A stretch of DNA of 64,000 nt, taken from assembly GCF_023184515.1 (NCBI RefSeq), contig NZ_JAAHBP010000030.1, positions 1-64,000 of the forward strand, written 5' to 3'. Origin of the DNA: Streptomyces sp. D2-8 (GTDB taxonomy: Bacteria > Actinomycetota > Actinomycetes > Streptomycetales > Streptomycetaceae). The notes beneath the pieces were generated by a model. It was not told the origin of the DNA. It did not search any database and saw nothing but the letters and a program-made list of their open reading frames with translations. This document shows positions 1 through 8,519 of the stretch, piece by piece. A program made the position numbers and the translations under genes. Position 1 is the first letter of the stretch. Every line of letters begins with the position of its first letter.

Positions 1-1
1 G

Positions 2-190
2 ATCCGCAAGGCCGTCCGGGCCCGAGGGCACTTCCCCACCGACCAGGCCGCCCTCAAATGCGTCTACCTGGCCGTCATGAGCCTGGACCCGACCGGCACC
101 GGACGCAAACGCTGGACCATGCGCTGGCAGGCCGCACTCCAAGCCTTCGACATCACCTTCGACGGCCGGCTCACCGCCGGACGACGCTGA
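2..190 (+). mobile_element. IS256-family transposase, C-terminal fragment
   Basis: The frame is open from the window edge to TGA at 188-190 and encodes about 62 residues. It contains LKCVYLAVMSLDPTGTG, RWTMRWQAALQAFDI and a closing TFDGRL, the conserved C-terminus of Streptomyces IS256 (mutator) transposases. The N-terminus, including the DDE residues, lies outside the window, so it is unknown whether the element is intact. The stretch just after the stop (about 205-231) probably contains the terminal inverted repeat, but the other end is not visible for comparison. Confidence 0.8.
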
Positions 191-412
191 AGAAAACCGA
201 CCGAGTTCCACCGTTCACTACACAGACCCCGTCCGGGGGAGGCGGTGTCGTCGCTTCCGTCGTCGACGACAACAGAAGCACACCACGCGTAGCTCCCTGC
301 CCGGTTACAGGGTTCCCGGTCGAGGCTCAGCCCGTCGAAACAGCCGTTCGAGCCGTCCCTGGGCGGCTCGGACGGCTGCAGGGCATTCTCGTCCGCTCAG
401 CGGGCCTGCTCG

Positions 413-790
413 TCAGGGCAGTCGGCCAGAGGTGTGCAGCGCGTCGAACACCATCCGGTCCACGGCCGAGACCCGCGCACGGTCGCCATAGCCGAACCAG
501 TCCGACTCCGCGATCTCTCTTGAAGGAACCAGCGGACCGGTGTACTCGGCGGTGTCACAGATCATCCGGAACTCGGTGCCCCCGTCGTGGTCCCTCCGCG
601 TCTCGAAGGTGCCGACGTGCACCATCGTGGCGGTGTCGACCCGGGACCGGAGTTCCTCGGCGATCTCGCGCTCCAAGGTCTCGGCATCCGACTCACCCGG
701 CTCCCGCTTCCCGCCCGGGAAGTAGAAGACCTCCACACCGCGGTTGCCCGTCACCAGCACCCGCCCGTCACGCACCAAAACCCAGGCCAC
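413..790 (-). CDS. NUDIX hydrolase
   Basis: A small single-domain NUDIX protein of 125 residues, expected to hydrolyse nucleoside diphosphate-linked substrates in the cytoplasm. The Nudix box reads GGKREPGESDAETLEREIAEEL, shown here only as GxKREPGE-x7-REIAEE, with all catalytic glutamates present at about residues 26-48. The start used is GTG at 790. The in-frame codons just upstream (back to TAG at 830-832) still read like protein sequence of this family (EQIEVVPEK) but offer no start codon. The true N-terminus may therefore be slightly longer in relatives, or the 5' end is damaged. The substrate cannot be told from sequence. Confidence 0.8.
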   Translation of the reverse strand: MAWVLVRDGRVLVTGNRGVEVFYFPGGKREPGESDAETLEREIAEELRSRVDTATMVHVGTFETRRDHDGGTEFRMICDTAEYTGPLVPSREIAESDWFGYGDRARVSAVDRMVFDALHTSGRLP

Positions 791-878
791 CTTCTCCGGA
801 ACGACCTCGATCTGCTCCCTCCCCGGACACTACCCACCTGCCCGCCCGCCTCAACTCCGCCCGGGCGAAAGCCCGAGG

Positions 879-1497
879 CTACGGGGATGTCGTCCAGCGA
901 CGGGCCGTTCTGGTCCAAGCGGCTTCCCACGCGGCGAGGTTGTGGTGATGGATGACGCGGTGGGCCGTGCCGTAGGCGGCGGCTGCTGCGGCATGGACGC
1001 CGAGGACGGCGATCAGGGCGGAACCCATGGCACGGCTGCGGATCTGATCGGCGCTCAGGGGCGGGTCGGTGAGCTTTCCGTCGGTGTCGGCCCAGACGCG
1101 GATGGTGCTGCCCTTGGGGAGAGTCGGCGGCGTCGGCATGGGCCGTGTGGGTGCGTCCGGAGGGGTCGGTGAAGCGGACCTTGGTGGGGTAGGGGGTCTG
1201 TCTCCCTTCGGCGGAGCCGGGTTCGGGGTGGTGACGGGCGTCTTCGACGAGTACCGCCGTCGTGTGGTGGCGGGTGGCGGCCTGGTGCCGGGCGGTGCGG
1301 GAGTAGTGGCGCTGGGCGGCGTCGCCGACGAGGAACAGGGCGAGAGGGCCGGCCGCCGGCACCGCCAGGGTCAGGCCGAGGCCGATCCACGTCTGGGCCA
1401 GGTCGCTGCGGCGGCGCAGGGGGTTGCGCCGCAGGCGCCAGAACATGACCCGGGGCGGCTCCCGCGGAGGCATCGGTGGGGGTGTGCGGCCCGGCAT
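879..1497 (-). pseudogene. Rv1733c-like membrane protein, frameshifted
   Basis: ATG at 1497 follows a strong ribosome binding site (AAAGGAGG). The first frame carries the family signature FWRLRRNPLRRRSD, a first membrane segment (about TLAVPAAGPLALFLVG), then VRFTDPSGRTHTAHA. The reading then moves to another frame around 1120-1140, where LPKGSTIRVWADTDGKL, a second hydrophobic segment and AAWEAAW complete the family pattern, ending at TAG 879-881. Actinobacterial Rv1733c proteins are about 190-200 residues with two membrane segments, matching the joined length. Either a real one-base frameshift or a sequencing error. The family is known from mycobacterial hypoxia regulons; its function is unknown. 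Confidence 0.7.
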
Positions 1498-1564
1498 GTG
1501 TCCTCCTTTCGGCGGTGGACGCGGCGCATACGGGTGCCGACCGTGCGCGGGGACGGGGCGCGGC

Positions 1565-2389
1565 TCAGTAGGGGTGGGCAACGGGCGGGAGGGCCGCGGA
1601 GGCGGAGGGGTGACTGTGGGCGGCCTGCAGAAACCTTGCCGCGCCCCGGACGGCCGCGGTGTGCGGGGCCGGGACGATGCGCAGCGGTGCCTTCAGACGA
1701 GCGGTGAGCGGGTGGGTGATCTCGGGGCGCAGGGCTCCCCCGCCGGCCAGGAGGATGCCGCGCCGCAGAGCACCGGCGGTGACAGAGGTGCGGTCGTGGC
1801 GGCGGATCGCGGTCAGCATCGTGACCACCGCTTCGACGATCTGCTCGGGCGTGGTCGTCTCGCCGAGGTCGCCGGTGCCCAGGGCCGTGCGGTGCGCGTC
1901 GGTGACGGCGCCGTCGCACAGCAGGACCACGTCGGTGAGGTGGGCGCCGATGTCCACCACGACCAGCGGCCGGGACAGGTCCGCGTCGGCGGCCAGGGCG
2001 ATGCTCCGGGCGCTGGGAACGGTCAGGACGCTGCGCGGCCGCAGCACCTCGACCGCGGCGCGGGCCCGGGTGCGGTAGGCGACGCCGTCCAGGACGGGAG
2101 TGGTGACGATGACCATGGGGCGGGTGAACCGGGGCAGCCGGTGACCGAGCAGGCGACGCAGCATCCGGGAACACCCCGGGGTGTCGATGATGGTGCCGCG
2201 CTGGGCGGGATGGACCGCGCCGGTGCCGGGGAGGGTGACGGTGGGCACGTCGACGACCGTGCCCTTGCCGGCGAGCCAGACGCGGGTGCGGGCGCTGCCC
2301 ATGTCCAGCGCGATGCCAATGCAGCGCCGGCACATGGGCCACGGCCGGTGACGGGTGGCGTCGCCGGGCAGGTCGGGTGCTTCGGTCAT
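1565..2389 (-). CDS. Degenerate actin-like (MreB-like) ATPase protein
   Basis: A 274-residue actin-superfamily protein. It keeps phosphate-1 (IALDMGSARTRVW), connect-1 and phosphate-2 (PLVVVDIGAHLTDVVLL) and an adenosine-type motif (ILLAGGGALRPE). The stretches that would form subdomains IB and IIB are much too short, since canonical MreB is about 340-350 residues. It resembles the short third MreB-like protein of S. coelicolor (the SCO6166 type) rather than true MreB. ATG at 2389 has a GGAGG site and overlaps the stop of the upstream DksA-like gene by 4 bases (ATGA), so the two are co-translated. A filament-forming role is doubtful without the missing subdomains. Confidence 0.72.
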   Translation of the reverse strand: MTEAPDLPGDATRHRPWPMCRRCIGIALDMGSARTRVWLAGKGTVVDVPTVTLPGTGAVHPAQRGTIIDTPGCSRMLRRLLGHRLPRFTRPMVIVTTPVLDGVAYRTRARAAVEVLRPRSVLTVPSARSIALAADADLSRPLVVVDIGAHLTDVVLLCDGAVTDAHRTALGTGDLGETTTPEQIVEAVVTMLTAIRRHDRTSVTAGALRRGILLAGGGALRPEITHPLTARLKAPLRIVPAPHTAAVRGAARFLQAAHSHPSASAALPPVAHPY

Positions 2390-2757
2390 GGCTGGGCCTC
2401 CTTGACCTGCTGGCAGCGGGCGCAGTAGCGGGCCTGCGGCACGATCATGAGCCGTTCCCGTTCGATCGGGCGCCGGCACAGGTGGCAGGCGCCGTACGAG
2501 CCCTCGTCCATGCGGTTGAGGGCTGCTTCGACGTCGGTGAGGACCATGCGCGCGGAGGCGGTGAGTTTGACGCGGACCTCGATCTGCGCGGCGGCCCGCT
2601 GCCGCCGGTCCTCGGCCCGGGAGGTGACCGGTCCGGCGAGCAGGCGCAGTTGCTCCTGGCGGAACAGGCGCTGCTCGTGGAGGTTCTCGCGCAGCGCTGC
2701 GAGGTCCTCGGCCGACAGGTGCGTCGTGCCCTCGTCGATGGTCTGGTGGTTCACCAC
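2386..2757 (-). CDS. DksA/TraR-type C4 zinc-finger protein (copy 2)
   Basis: About 123 residues. An N-terminal coiled-coil (about residues 15-80, LRENLHEQRLFRQEQLRLL and onward) is followed by a C-terminal zinc finger CHLCRRP...CARCQ. That is the layout of DksA/TraR proteins, which enter the RNA polymerase secondary channel or bind DNA. Start is GTG at 2757 or the adjacent GTG at 2754, behind AAAGGGG. The stop overlaps the ATG of the actin-like gene. Together with the next gene upstream it forms a tandem pair of related but divergent zinc-finger proteins. Confidence 0.8.
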   Translation of the reverse strand: MVNHQTIDEGTTHLSAEDLAALRENLHEQRLFRQEQLRLLAGPVTSRAEDRRQRAAAQIEVRVKLTASARMVLTDVEAALNRMDEGSYGACHLCRRPIERERLMIVPQARYCARCQQVKEAQP

Positions 2758-2801
2758 GTCACCCCTTTGCGGCAGGGCGTAGGAGGTCGGTACGGGCGGG
2801 G

Positions 2802-3113
2802 TCAGGCCGCGCGGCGCCGGCAGGCGACGCAGTGGCGGGTGTAGGGCAGGATTTCCAGCCGTTCCGCGGGAACGGGCTTCGCACAGCCCACGCAGATTCC
2901 GTAAGTGCCGTCGTCGATGCGGGTGAAGGCTTCCTCGATCTCTTCGAGGGCCCGCTCCATCGCCGTCTTCTGCGCGGACAGCAGATGATCGTCCGAGCTG
3001 CGCTCGGTCTCGTCGAGGGCACGCAGCTGTGCCAGCCGGGAGGCGCGGGCATGTTCCAGGCGCCGGCGGGCCTCGTGCGGGTGGGGCTCGGCCCGGGTGA
3101 CATCGAGCGACAT
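2802..3113 (-). CDS. DksA/TraR-type C4 zinc-finger protein (copy 1)
   Basis: 103 residues. A charged helical N-terminal half leads to a zinc finger CVGCAKPVPAERLEI...CVACRR, with the DDGTYGIC turn typical of the family. ATG at 3113 has an AAAGG site. It is the first gene of a minus-strand group (two DksA-like proteins, then the actin-like protein) facing away from the two-component system that starts at 3488. A transcription-modulating role is inferred from family membership only. Confidence 0.8.
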   Translation of the reverse strand: MSLDVTRAEPHPHEARRRLEHARASRLAQLRALDETERSSDDHLLSAQKTAMERALEEIEEAFTRIDDGTYGICVGCAKPVPAERLEILPYTRHCVACRRRAA

Positions 3114-3487
3114 GGCGGTGCCTTTCTCGGCGGCATGGGGCAGGCCCGCGGTTGCGCGGGCCGGTCATGCGCGGCGAGCGGCCCGGCGGCGTTGCCGGGC
3201 CGCCCGTCGGCTGTCGGGTGGTCGTGTGTGCTCCAGCCTGGCCCGGTCCGCGGCGGATACCCATCGGGCGCGGGCCCCATTTGCACCGGGGCGAGGGACC
3301 CATGCGGCCGCGCCATGGGTGGTGCGTGCCCGGGGAAATGGGGGTCAGGTCCCATGGACGGGACACGCGGGAAGGGGGCAGCCTGACCACAGGCTTGCTC
3401 AAGCGCCCGGGCCGCGAACGCGGTGGGCTCCGCGATGCCCGACAGTGGAGGTGAGACCGAGGTCGCAGAAGGGGAGGCGCAGGGCCG
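3114..3487 (+). other. Divergent intergenic region between zinc-finger genes and sensor kinase
   Basis: No convincing coding sequence. It should carry promoters for both directions. An inverted repeat ACCCATG-N9-CATGGGT lies at about 3298-3320, and GGGTCAGGTCCC follows near 3345. On the minus strand a GGGTAT hexamer (+ strand ATACCC near 3256) has only a partial match to a sigma-B -35. None of these can be assigned to a regulator. Confidence 0.4.
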
Positions 3488-4441
3488 GTGTCCTTGTTCT
3501 GGCGGATCTTCGCCCTCAACGCCGTGGTGCTGGGCACGGCCACGGCCCTGCTGCTGTGGGCTCCGGTGACCGTCTCCGTGCCGGTGCTGCTGACCGAGGC
3601 GGTCATCCTGGTCGGCGGTCTGGTCGTCATGCTCGTCGCGAACGCCGCGTTGCTGCGGTTCGGTCTCGCCCCGCTGGACCGGCTCACCAAGCTGATGACC
3701 ACCGTCGACCTGCTGCGCCCCGGCCAGCGCCTGCCCGCGTCCGGCGGCGGCGGTGTCGCCGAACTCATCCGTACGTTCAACGCCATGCTGGAGCGGCTGG
3801 AGCAGGAGAGGGCCGCCAGCAGCGCCCGGGCTCTGCTGGCCCAGGAGGGGGAACGCCGCCGCATCGCTCAGGAACTGCACGACGAGGTCGGCCAGAGCAT
3901 GACCGCGATCCTGCTCGGGCTCAAGCGCTCCGCGGACGACGCACCGGAGCCGCTGCGCAAGGAGTTGCAGGAACTGCAGGAGATCACCCGGGAGAGCCTG
4001 GACGAGGTCCGTCGCCTGGTGCGCCGGCTACGGCCCGGAGTGCTGGACGACCTGGGCCTGGCGAGCGCGCTGACCTCGCTCAGCGAGGACTTCGCCACCC
4101 ATACCGGGCTGCTGGTCACACGCCGCTTCGACGCCGACCTGCCCGCTCTGGCGCCGGAGACGGAACTGGTCCTCTACCGCGTCGCCCAGGAGTCGCTGAC
4201 CAACGTCGCCCGCCATGCGGACGCCGGGCGGGTCACCGTCGCCCTGCGCCGCGCCGACGACGGCGTGGTGCTGACGGTGACCGACGACGGCAGCGGCATC
4301 GAGGCCCCCCGCGAAGGCGCCGGTATCCGCGGAATGCGCGAGCGGGCCCTGCTCGTCGGGGGCACCCTCGAGATCACCCCGGCACCCCGGGCCGGCACCC
4401 GAGTCCAGCTCACCGCGCCCCTTGCAAGGAAGCAGCCCTGA
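3488..4441 (+). CDS. Membrane sensor histidine kinase, NarL/DesK-like (HisKA_3)
   Basis: 317 residues. Two membrane segments (about 7-27 and 32-55) enclose almost no extracytoplasmic loop, followed by a short HAMP-like stretch, a HisKA_3 dimerisation helix with phospho-acceptor His131 (QELHDEVGQ) and a HATPase_c domain with N-box (SLTNVARHA) and G-box (DDGSGI, GIRGMRERA). It has no GAF or PAS sensor, so the signal is probably sensed in or at the membrane. GTG start at 3488. The partner regulator starts two bases after its stop, so the pair forms one operon. Confidence 0.88.
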   Translation: MSLFWRIFALNAVVLGTATALLLWAPVTVSVPVLLTEAVILVGGLVVMLVANAALLRFGLAPLDRLTKLMTTVDLLRPGQRLPASGGGGVAELIRTFNAMLERLEQERAASSARALLAQEGERRRIAQELHDEVGQSMTAILLGLKRSADDAPEPLRKELQELQEITRESLDEVRRLVRRLRPGVLDDLGLASALTSLSEDFATHTGLLVTRRFDADLPALAPETELVLYRVAQESLTNVARHADAGRVTVALRRADDGVVLTVTDDGSGIEAPREGAGIRGMRERALLVGGTLEITPAPRAGTRVQLTAPLARKQP

Positions 4442-4443
4442 CC

Positions 4444-5127
4444 ATGCCCGACACGGCCACTCCCGCCCTGACGGATTCGAGCACGATCCGCATCCTGCTC
4501 GCCGACGACCACGCGCTGGTCCGCCGCGGTGTGCGGCTCATCCTCGACCAGCAGCCGGACCTCGAAGTGGTCGCCGAGGCCGGTGACGGGGCCGAGGCCA
4601 TCGAGCTGGCCCGCACCCGCGATGTCGACCTGGCCGTGCTCGACATCGCCATGCCGCGCCTGACCGGCCTGCAGGCCGCCCGCGAACTGGCCGCCCTCAA
4701 ACCGGGTCTGCGGATCCTGATGCTCACCATGCACGACAACGAGCAGTACTTCTTCCAGGCCCTGAAGGCCGGCGCGAGCGGGTATGTGCTGAAGTCCGTC
4801 GCCGACCGGGACCTGGTCGCGGCCTGCCGGGCCGCGATGCGGGACGAGCCCTTCCTGTACCCCGGCGCGGTCACCGCCCTGATCCGCAACTACCTGGACC
4901 GGGCCCGCCACGGCCAGGAAACCCCCGACCAGATCCTCACCCCCCGCGAGGAAGAGGTTCTCAAACTGGTCGCCGAGGGCCACTCCTCCAAGGAGATCGC
5001 CGACCTGCTGTTCATCAGCATCAAGACCGTCCAGCGCCACCGCGCCAACCTGCTGCAGAAACTCGGCCTGCGCGACCGTCTCGACCTCACCCGCTACGCC
5101 ATCCGCGCCGGACTGATCGAACCCTGA
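4444..5127 (+). CDS. LuxR/NarL-family response regulator
   Basis: 227 residues. The receiver domain has the acidic pair DD21-22, phospho-acceptor Asp67 (VLDIAMP), Thr in MLTMHD and Lys in YVLKS. The C-terminal LuxR helix-turn-helix spans about residues 160-222 (LTPREEEVLKLVAEG, SIKTVQRHRANLLQKLG). It is translated directly after the kinase gene and is its obvious partner. In S. coelicolor a similar pair sits beside DksA-like, MreB-like and secDF genes, as recalled from the SCO6160 region, so the layout appears conserved. Its targets may include the flanking divergent operon, but this is inference. Confidence 0.9.
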   Translation: MPDTATPALTDSSTIRILLADDHALVRRGVRLILDQQPDLEVVAEAGDGAEAIELARTRDVDLAVLDIAMPRLTGLQAARELAALKPGLRILMLTMHDNEQYFFQALKAGASGYVLKSVADRDLVAACRAAMRDEPFLYPGAVTALIRNYLDRARHGQETPDQILTPREEEVLKLVAEGHSSKEIADLLFISIKTVQRHRANLLQKLGLRDRLDLTRYAIRAGLIEP

Positions 5128-5195
5128 CCCACCGGCCGCCCACCTCCCGCCGGGGAGCCGGGCCCGGCCCGCACGCCACGACGAGAGGGGGGACG

Positions 5196-5621
5196 GTGCA
5201 CGACACCGCGCGCACGGCGCCCGTCACCGGCACCACCCGGCCCCGCTCCCCCGTCGCCGCGGCCGTGGCAGTCGTCGTCCTGGCGGTGCTGGCCACCCTG
5301 GGCATCGTCGCCCCGTCGCACGGCACATCGGGCACGGGAGTGCCCGGCGCATCTGCGGCGGCGGACCATCACCGGTACGACGGGACGCGCGCCGACGACG
5401 GATGCGATGCCGCCCGCACCGTCCGGGCGGCCACCCGCCACGAGCCGCACGGCGAGCACCCGGCCCCTCGCGGACACCTCGGCACCCGCGGCCGGAGCGC
5501 GGACACCGTCCCGTGCCCGGTTCCGGGCCCGCACCAGGCGTCCACCGGGCCTGTGCCCTCCTCACAGCCACACGCGGCCCAGGACCAGGGGCGGGCGCCC
5601 CCGATGTTCTCCGGCACCTGA
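5196..5621 (+). CDS. Small membrane-anchored or secreted protein, unknown
   Basis: 141 residues from a GTG at 5196 with a GAGAGGGGGG site. One hydrophobic segment near residues 19-40 is preceded by arginines, so it is either a signal peptide or an N-terminal anchor. The remainder is rich in His, Pro, Gly and Arg with no recognised domain and two cysteines. It lies between the response regulator and secDF on the same strand. A small orphan at this position would fit the conserved neighbourhood, but the low-complexity tail leaves some doubt that it is translated. Confidence 0.5.
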   Translation: MHDTARTAPVTGTTRPRSPVAAAVAVVVLAVLATLGIVAPSHGTSGTGVPGASAAADHHRYDGTRADDGCDAARTVRAATRHEPHGEHPAPRGHLGTRGRSADTVPCPVPGPHQASTGPVPSSQPHAAQDQGRAPPMFSGT

Positions 5622-5707
5622 CGCCCCGTCCCTTTTCACGTCCCCACCCGCTCCGCTGCGGCCCGCGCCGGCCGCTGCCGTGGCGTGCCTGCCTGCCGGA
5701 GGCCCCG

Positions 5708-7945
5708 TTGAACCGTTTCCTGCGTGTGAGGGCGCTGCTCGCCCTCGCCGTGCTCGCCCTGTCTCTGTTCGTCGCTGTCACCGTGCCGGTCCGGCTCGGA
5801 CTGGACCTGCGCGGCGGGACGCAGATCGTGCTCGAGACCCGCTCCACCACGGCCGGCGCCGACAGCGCGGCCACCGACCGCACCCTGGAGGTGCTGCGCG
5901 GCCGCATCGACGCGCTCGGCGTCGCCGAACCCACCCTGGTGCGCTCCGGCGACGACCGGATCATCGTCGAACTGCCCGGTGTACAGGACCCGAGGAAGGC
6001 CGCCGACGTCCTGGGCCGCACCGCGCAGCTCACCTTCCACCCCGTGCTCGGCATCGCGGACGAGGCCGGCGGCACCTCCCGGCCGCTGCCGAAGCGCCCC
6101 CGGGAACGCGTCCTGCCCGACGAGTCCGGCTCGCCGCTGCGCCTCGGTCCCACGTCCCTGACCGGCGAGGACGTCAAGGAGGCAGCCGCCCGGTTCGACC
6201 AGCGGGGCGGCGCCGGATGGCACGTCACCGTCGGCTTCGAAGGCGCCGGCGGTGCCGGCTGGGCCCGCCTGACGGGCGAGGCCGCCTGCCACGGGGCGGG
6301 CGACCCGGCACGGCGGGTCGCCATCGTCCTCGACGACAAGGTCATCTCCTCCCCTCAGGTCGACCCGTCTCTCGCCTGTGGGACCGGCATCCGCGACGGC
6401 GCCACCCAGATCACGGGCTCCTTCAGCCCCGAGGAAGCGCGCGAACTCTCCCTGCTCATCAACGGCGGGGCCCTGCCCGTGCCCGTCGAGACCGTCGAGC
6501 AGCGCACCGTCGGTCCGACCCTGGGCGCGCAGGCCATCACCGCCAGTGCCTGGGCGGCGGCCATCGGCACCGCGCTGACCTCGCTGTTCATCATCGCCGT
6601 CTACCGGCTGATGGGTGCCCTGGCCGCCCTCGCCCTGGCCTGCTACGGCCTGGTCTCCTACGCCGCCCTGGCCGCCCTCGGCGCCACCCTGACCCTGCCG
6701 GGCCTGGCCGGTTTCGTCCTGGCCATCGGCATGGCCGTGGACGCCAACGTGCTGGTCTTCGAGCGGGCGCGCGAGGAGTACGCCGTCCGCCGCCGGCCCA
6801 CCATCCGCTCGGCGCTCGCGGCCGGCTTCCGCAACGCCTTCAGCGCGATCGCCGACTCCAACATCACGACGCTGATCGCGGCCGCTCTGCTGTTCTTCCT
6901 CGCTTCCGGGCCTGTGCGCGGCTTCGGCGTCACCCTCGGCATCGGTGTGCTCGCCTCCATGTTCAGTGCCCTGGTCATCAGCCGTGTACTCGCCGAGTTC
7001 GCCGTGAGCCGCCCGGGCGTACGCCGTCGACCCCGTCTCACCGGCATCGCCACCACCGGCGCGGTCCGCGACCGCCTCGCCCGTCGCAACCCGCTGCTGA
7101 TGCGCCGCCCGCACCGCTGGCTGGCCACTTCCGCGGCCGTGCTCGTGCTGGCGGGCTCGGGCATCGCGGTGCGCGGCGTCGACCTCGGCGTGGAGTTCAC
7201 CGGAGGCCGCCTCATCGAGTACTCCACCAGCAGCCCCGTCGATCCCGGCCGGGTCCGTACGGCCCTCGCCGACGCCGGGTTCCCCCGTGCGGTCGTGCAG
7301 TCCTCCGGCGACACGGGTCTGACGGTGCGCACCGATCCCCTGACCGACGCCGAAGAGTCGGAGGTCACCGGTGCCCTGCGCGAACTCGACGGCCGGGCGG
7401 ACAAGGTCCGGGACGAGCTGATCGGTCCCAGTCTCGGAAAGGAGCTGCGCCACGGCGCGCTGATCGCGCTCGCCGTGGCCCTCGGGGCGCAGTTCGTCTA
7501 CCTCGCGGCTCGCTTCCGCTGGGTGCTGGGTTCCGCCGCGGTCGTCGCCCTCGTCCACGACGTGGTCATCCTGCTCGGAGTCTTCGCCTGGCTCGGCAAG
7601 CCCGTCGACGGGGTGTTCCTGGCGGCCCTGCTCACCGTCATCGGCTACTCCGTCAACGACTCCGTCGTCCTCTTCGACCGCGTCAGGGAACTGGCCCGGC
7701 GCAGTCCCGGGGCGCCGTTCTCCGGCACCGTGAACCGGGCGATCCTGCAGACGCTGCCCCGCACGGTGAACACCGGCACGGGCGCGGCGTTCATGCTCAC
7801 CGCCCTCGCCGTGCTGGGCGGCTCCTCACTCACGGACTTCGCCCTGGCGCTGCTCATCGGGCTCGTCGTCGGGACGTACTCCTCGGTGTTCACCGCGGCG
7901 CCCGTCGCGATCCGGCTCCACCACCGCGGACCGGTCAGGAGGTGA
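5708..7945 (+). CDS. secDF: Fused SecD-SecF protein translocase subunit
   Basis: 745 residues from TTG at 5708, chosen because GGAGG lies five bases upstream and the first membrane helix follows immediately. The SecD half has GLDLRGGTQIVLE, the periplasmic P1-type region (about 60-240) and the membrane core with GFVLAIGMAVDANVLVFER and FSAIADSNITTLIAAALL. The SecF half starts near residue 460 with GVDLGVEFTGGRLIEYS and ends with GYSVNDSVVLFDRVRE and LPRTVNTG. SecDF uses proton flux to pull exported proteins across the membrane. Streptomyces usually also carry separate secD and secF genes near ruvB, so this is likely an additional, fused copy. Its stop overlaps the end of a remnant on the other strand. 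Confidence 0.9.
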   Translation: MNRFLRVRALLALAVLALSLFVAVTVPVRLGLDLRGGTQIVLETRSTTAGADSAATDRTLEVLRGRIDALGVAEPTLVRSGDDRIIVELPGVQDPRKAADVLGRTAQLTFHPVLGIADEAGGTSRPLPKRPRERVLPDESGSPLRLGPTSLTGEDVKEAAARFDQRGGAGWHVTVGFEGAGGAGWARLTGEAACHGAGDPARRVAIVLDDKVISSPQVDPSLACGTGIRDGATQITGSFSPEEARELSLLINGGALPVPVETVEQRTVGPTLGAQAITASAWAAAIGTALTSLFIIAVYRLMGALAALALACYGLVSYAALAALGATLTLPGLAGFVLAIGMAVDANVLVFERAREEYAVRRRPTIRSALAAGFRNAFSAIADSNITTLIAAALLFFLASGPVRGFGVTLGIGVLASMFSALVISRVLAEFAVSRPGVRRRPRLTGIATTGAVRDRLARRNPLLMRRPHRWLATSAAVLVLAGSGIAVRGVDLGVEFTGGRLIEYSTSSPVDPGRVRTALADAGFPRAVVQSSGDTGLTVRTDPLTDAEESEVTGALRELDGRADKVRDELIGPSLGKELRHGALIALAVALGAQFVYLAARFRWVLGSAAVVALVHDVVILLGVFAWLGKPVDGVFLAALLTVIGYSVNDSVVLFDRVRELARRSPGAPFSGTVNRAILQTLPRTVNTGTGAAFMLTALAVLGGSSLTDFALALLIGLVVGTYSSVFTAAPVAIRLHHRGPVRR

Positions 7946-8457
7946 GCCGGTCCAGCGCGGCCCGGACCGGGGCCACGCCGTCCTCTTCGGCCAGGCCGCG
8001 GGCCAACTTCTGGGCGCGGCTCCGGTGGTGAGGGTCGCCCGTGGCGTGGCGCAGGGCGGAGGCCAGGGTTTCGGCGGTGAGGCGGCGCAGGGTCGACGGC
8101 GTACGGGGCCATCCCCAGGGCGACCAGGCGCGCCGCCCAGAAACCGCCGTCGAACTGCACCGGCACCGGAGCCGTGGGAACGCCCGCGTGCAGGACGGCC
8201 GCGGTGGTGCCGGCTCCGGCGTGGTGGACCACGGCGGCCGTGCGGGGGAACAGCAGCGCGTGCGGCACGTCGTCCACGGTGATCACGTCATCGTCGTCGC
8301 CGCGGGCGGCGAGGCCCGCCCAGCCCTGCTGGATGATGCCGCGCAGTCCCGCCGTCCGCAGCGCGCGCATGGGTCCCAGTGTGGACCGGCCGGGCGGAGG
8401 AGACACGGTGCATGGCCGCACGTGGACGAAAATTGGCCCGCCGACGTGTCGCACCAC
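7935..8457 (-). pseudogene. UGT/MGT-type glycosyltransferase, C-terminal remnant with frameshift
   Basis: The minus strand reads RGIIQQGWAGLA, VPHALLFPRTAAVVHHAGAG, TTAAVLHAGVPTAPVPVQFDG and FWAARLVALGMAPY. That is the UDP-sugar-binding C-terminal motif of GT-B macrolide/flavonoid-type glycosyltransferases. Near 8090-8110 the frame is lost and resumes in another frame (RRLTAETLASALRHATGD ... LDRLTS) down to TGA at 7935-7937. The whole N-terminal acceptor domain is missing, since the family is about 400 residues. The stop overlaps the secDF stop tail to tail. Confidence 0.75.
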
Positions 8458-8462
8458 CGCCC

Positions 8463-8504
8463 GGAGCCGGGTCCTCCGCCCGGTGTGGCGGAGGACCCGG
8501 CTCC
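8463..8504 (-). terminator. Strong hairpin terminator
   Basis: A perfect 18-bp stem (8463-8480 with 8487-8504) around a 6-base loop, just past the stop of the secreted protease gene at 8520. There is no clear T-run, as is common for Streptomyces terminators. Confidence 0.7.
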
Positions 8505-8519
8505 CGGTGGGACGGTGGG

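Noticed and set aside
879-4441. DosR-like dormancy regulon, suggested by the Rv1733c relative next to a two-component pair
   Set aside because: The kinase has no GAF domains as DevS/DosT/OsdK do, and no clear DevR-type palindrome was found in the intergenic region.
5402-8031. Long alternative-frame readings through secDF on both strands, including one of over 600 residues on the minus strand
   Set aside because: They are Arg/Pro- or Gly-rich shadows of the high-GC codon pattern with no motifs, whereas the secDF frame has all family motifs.
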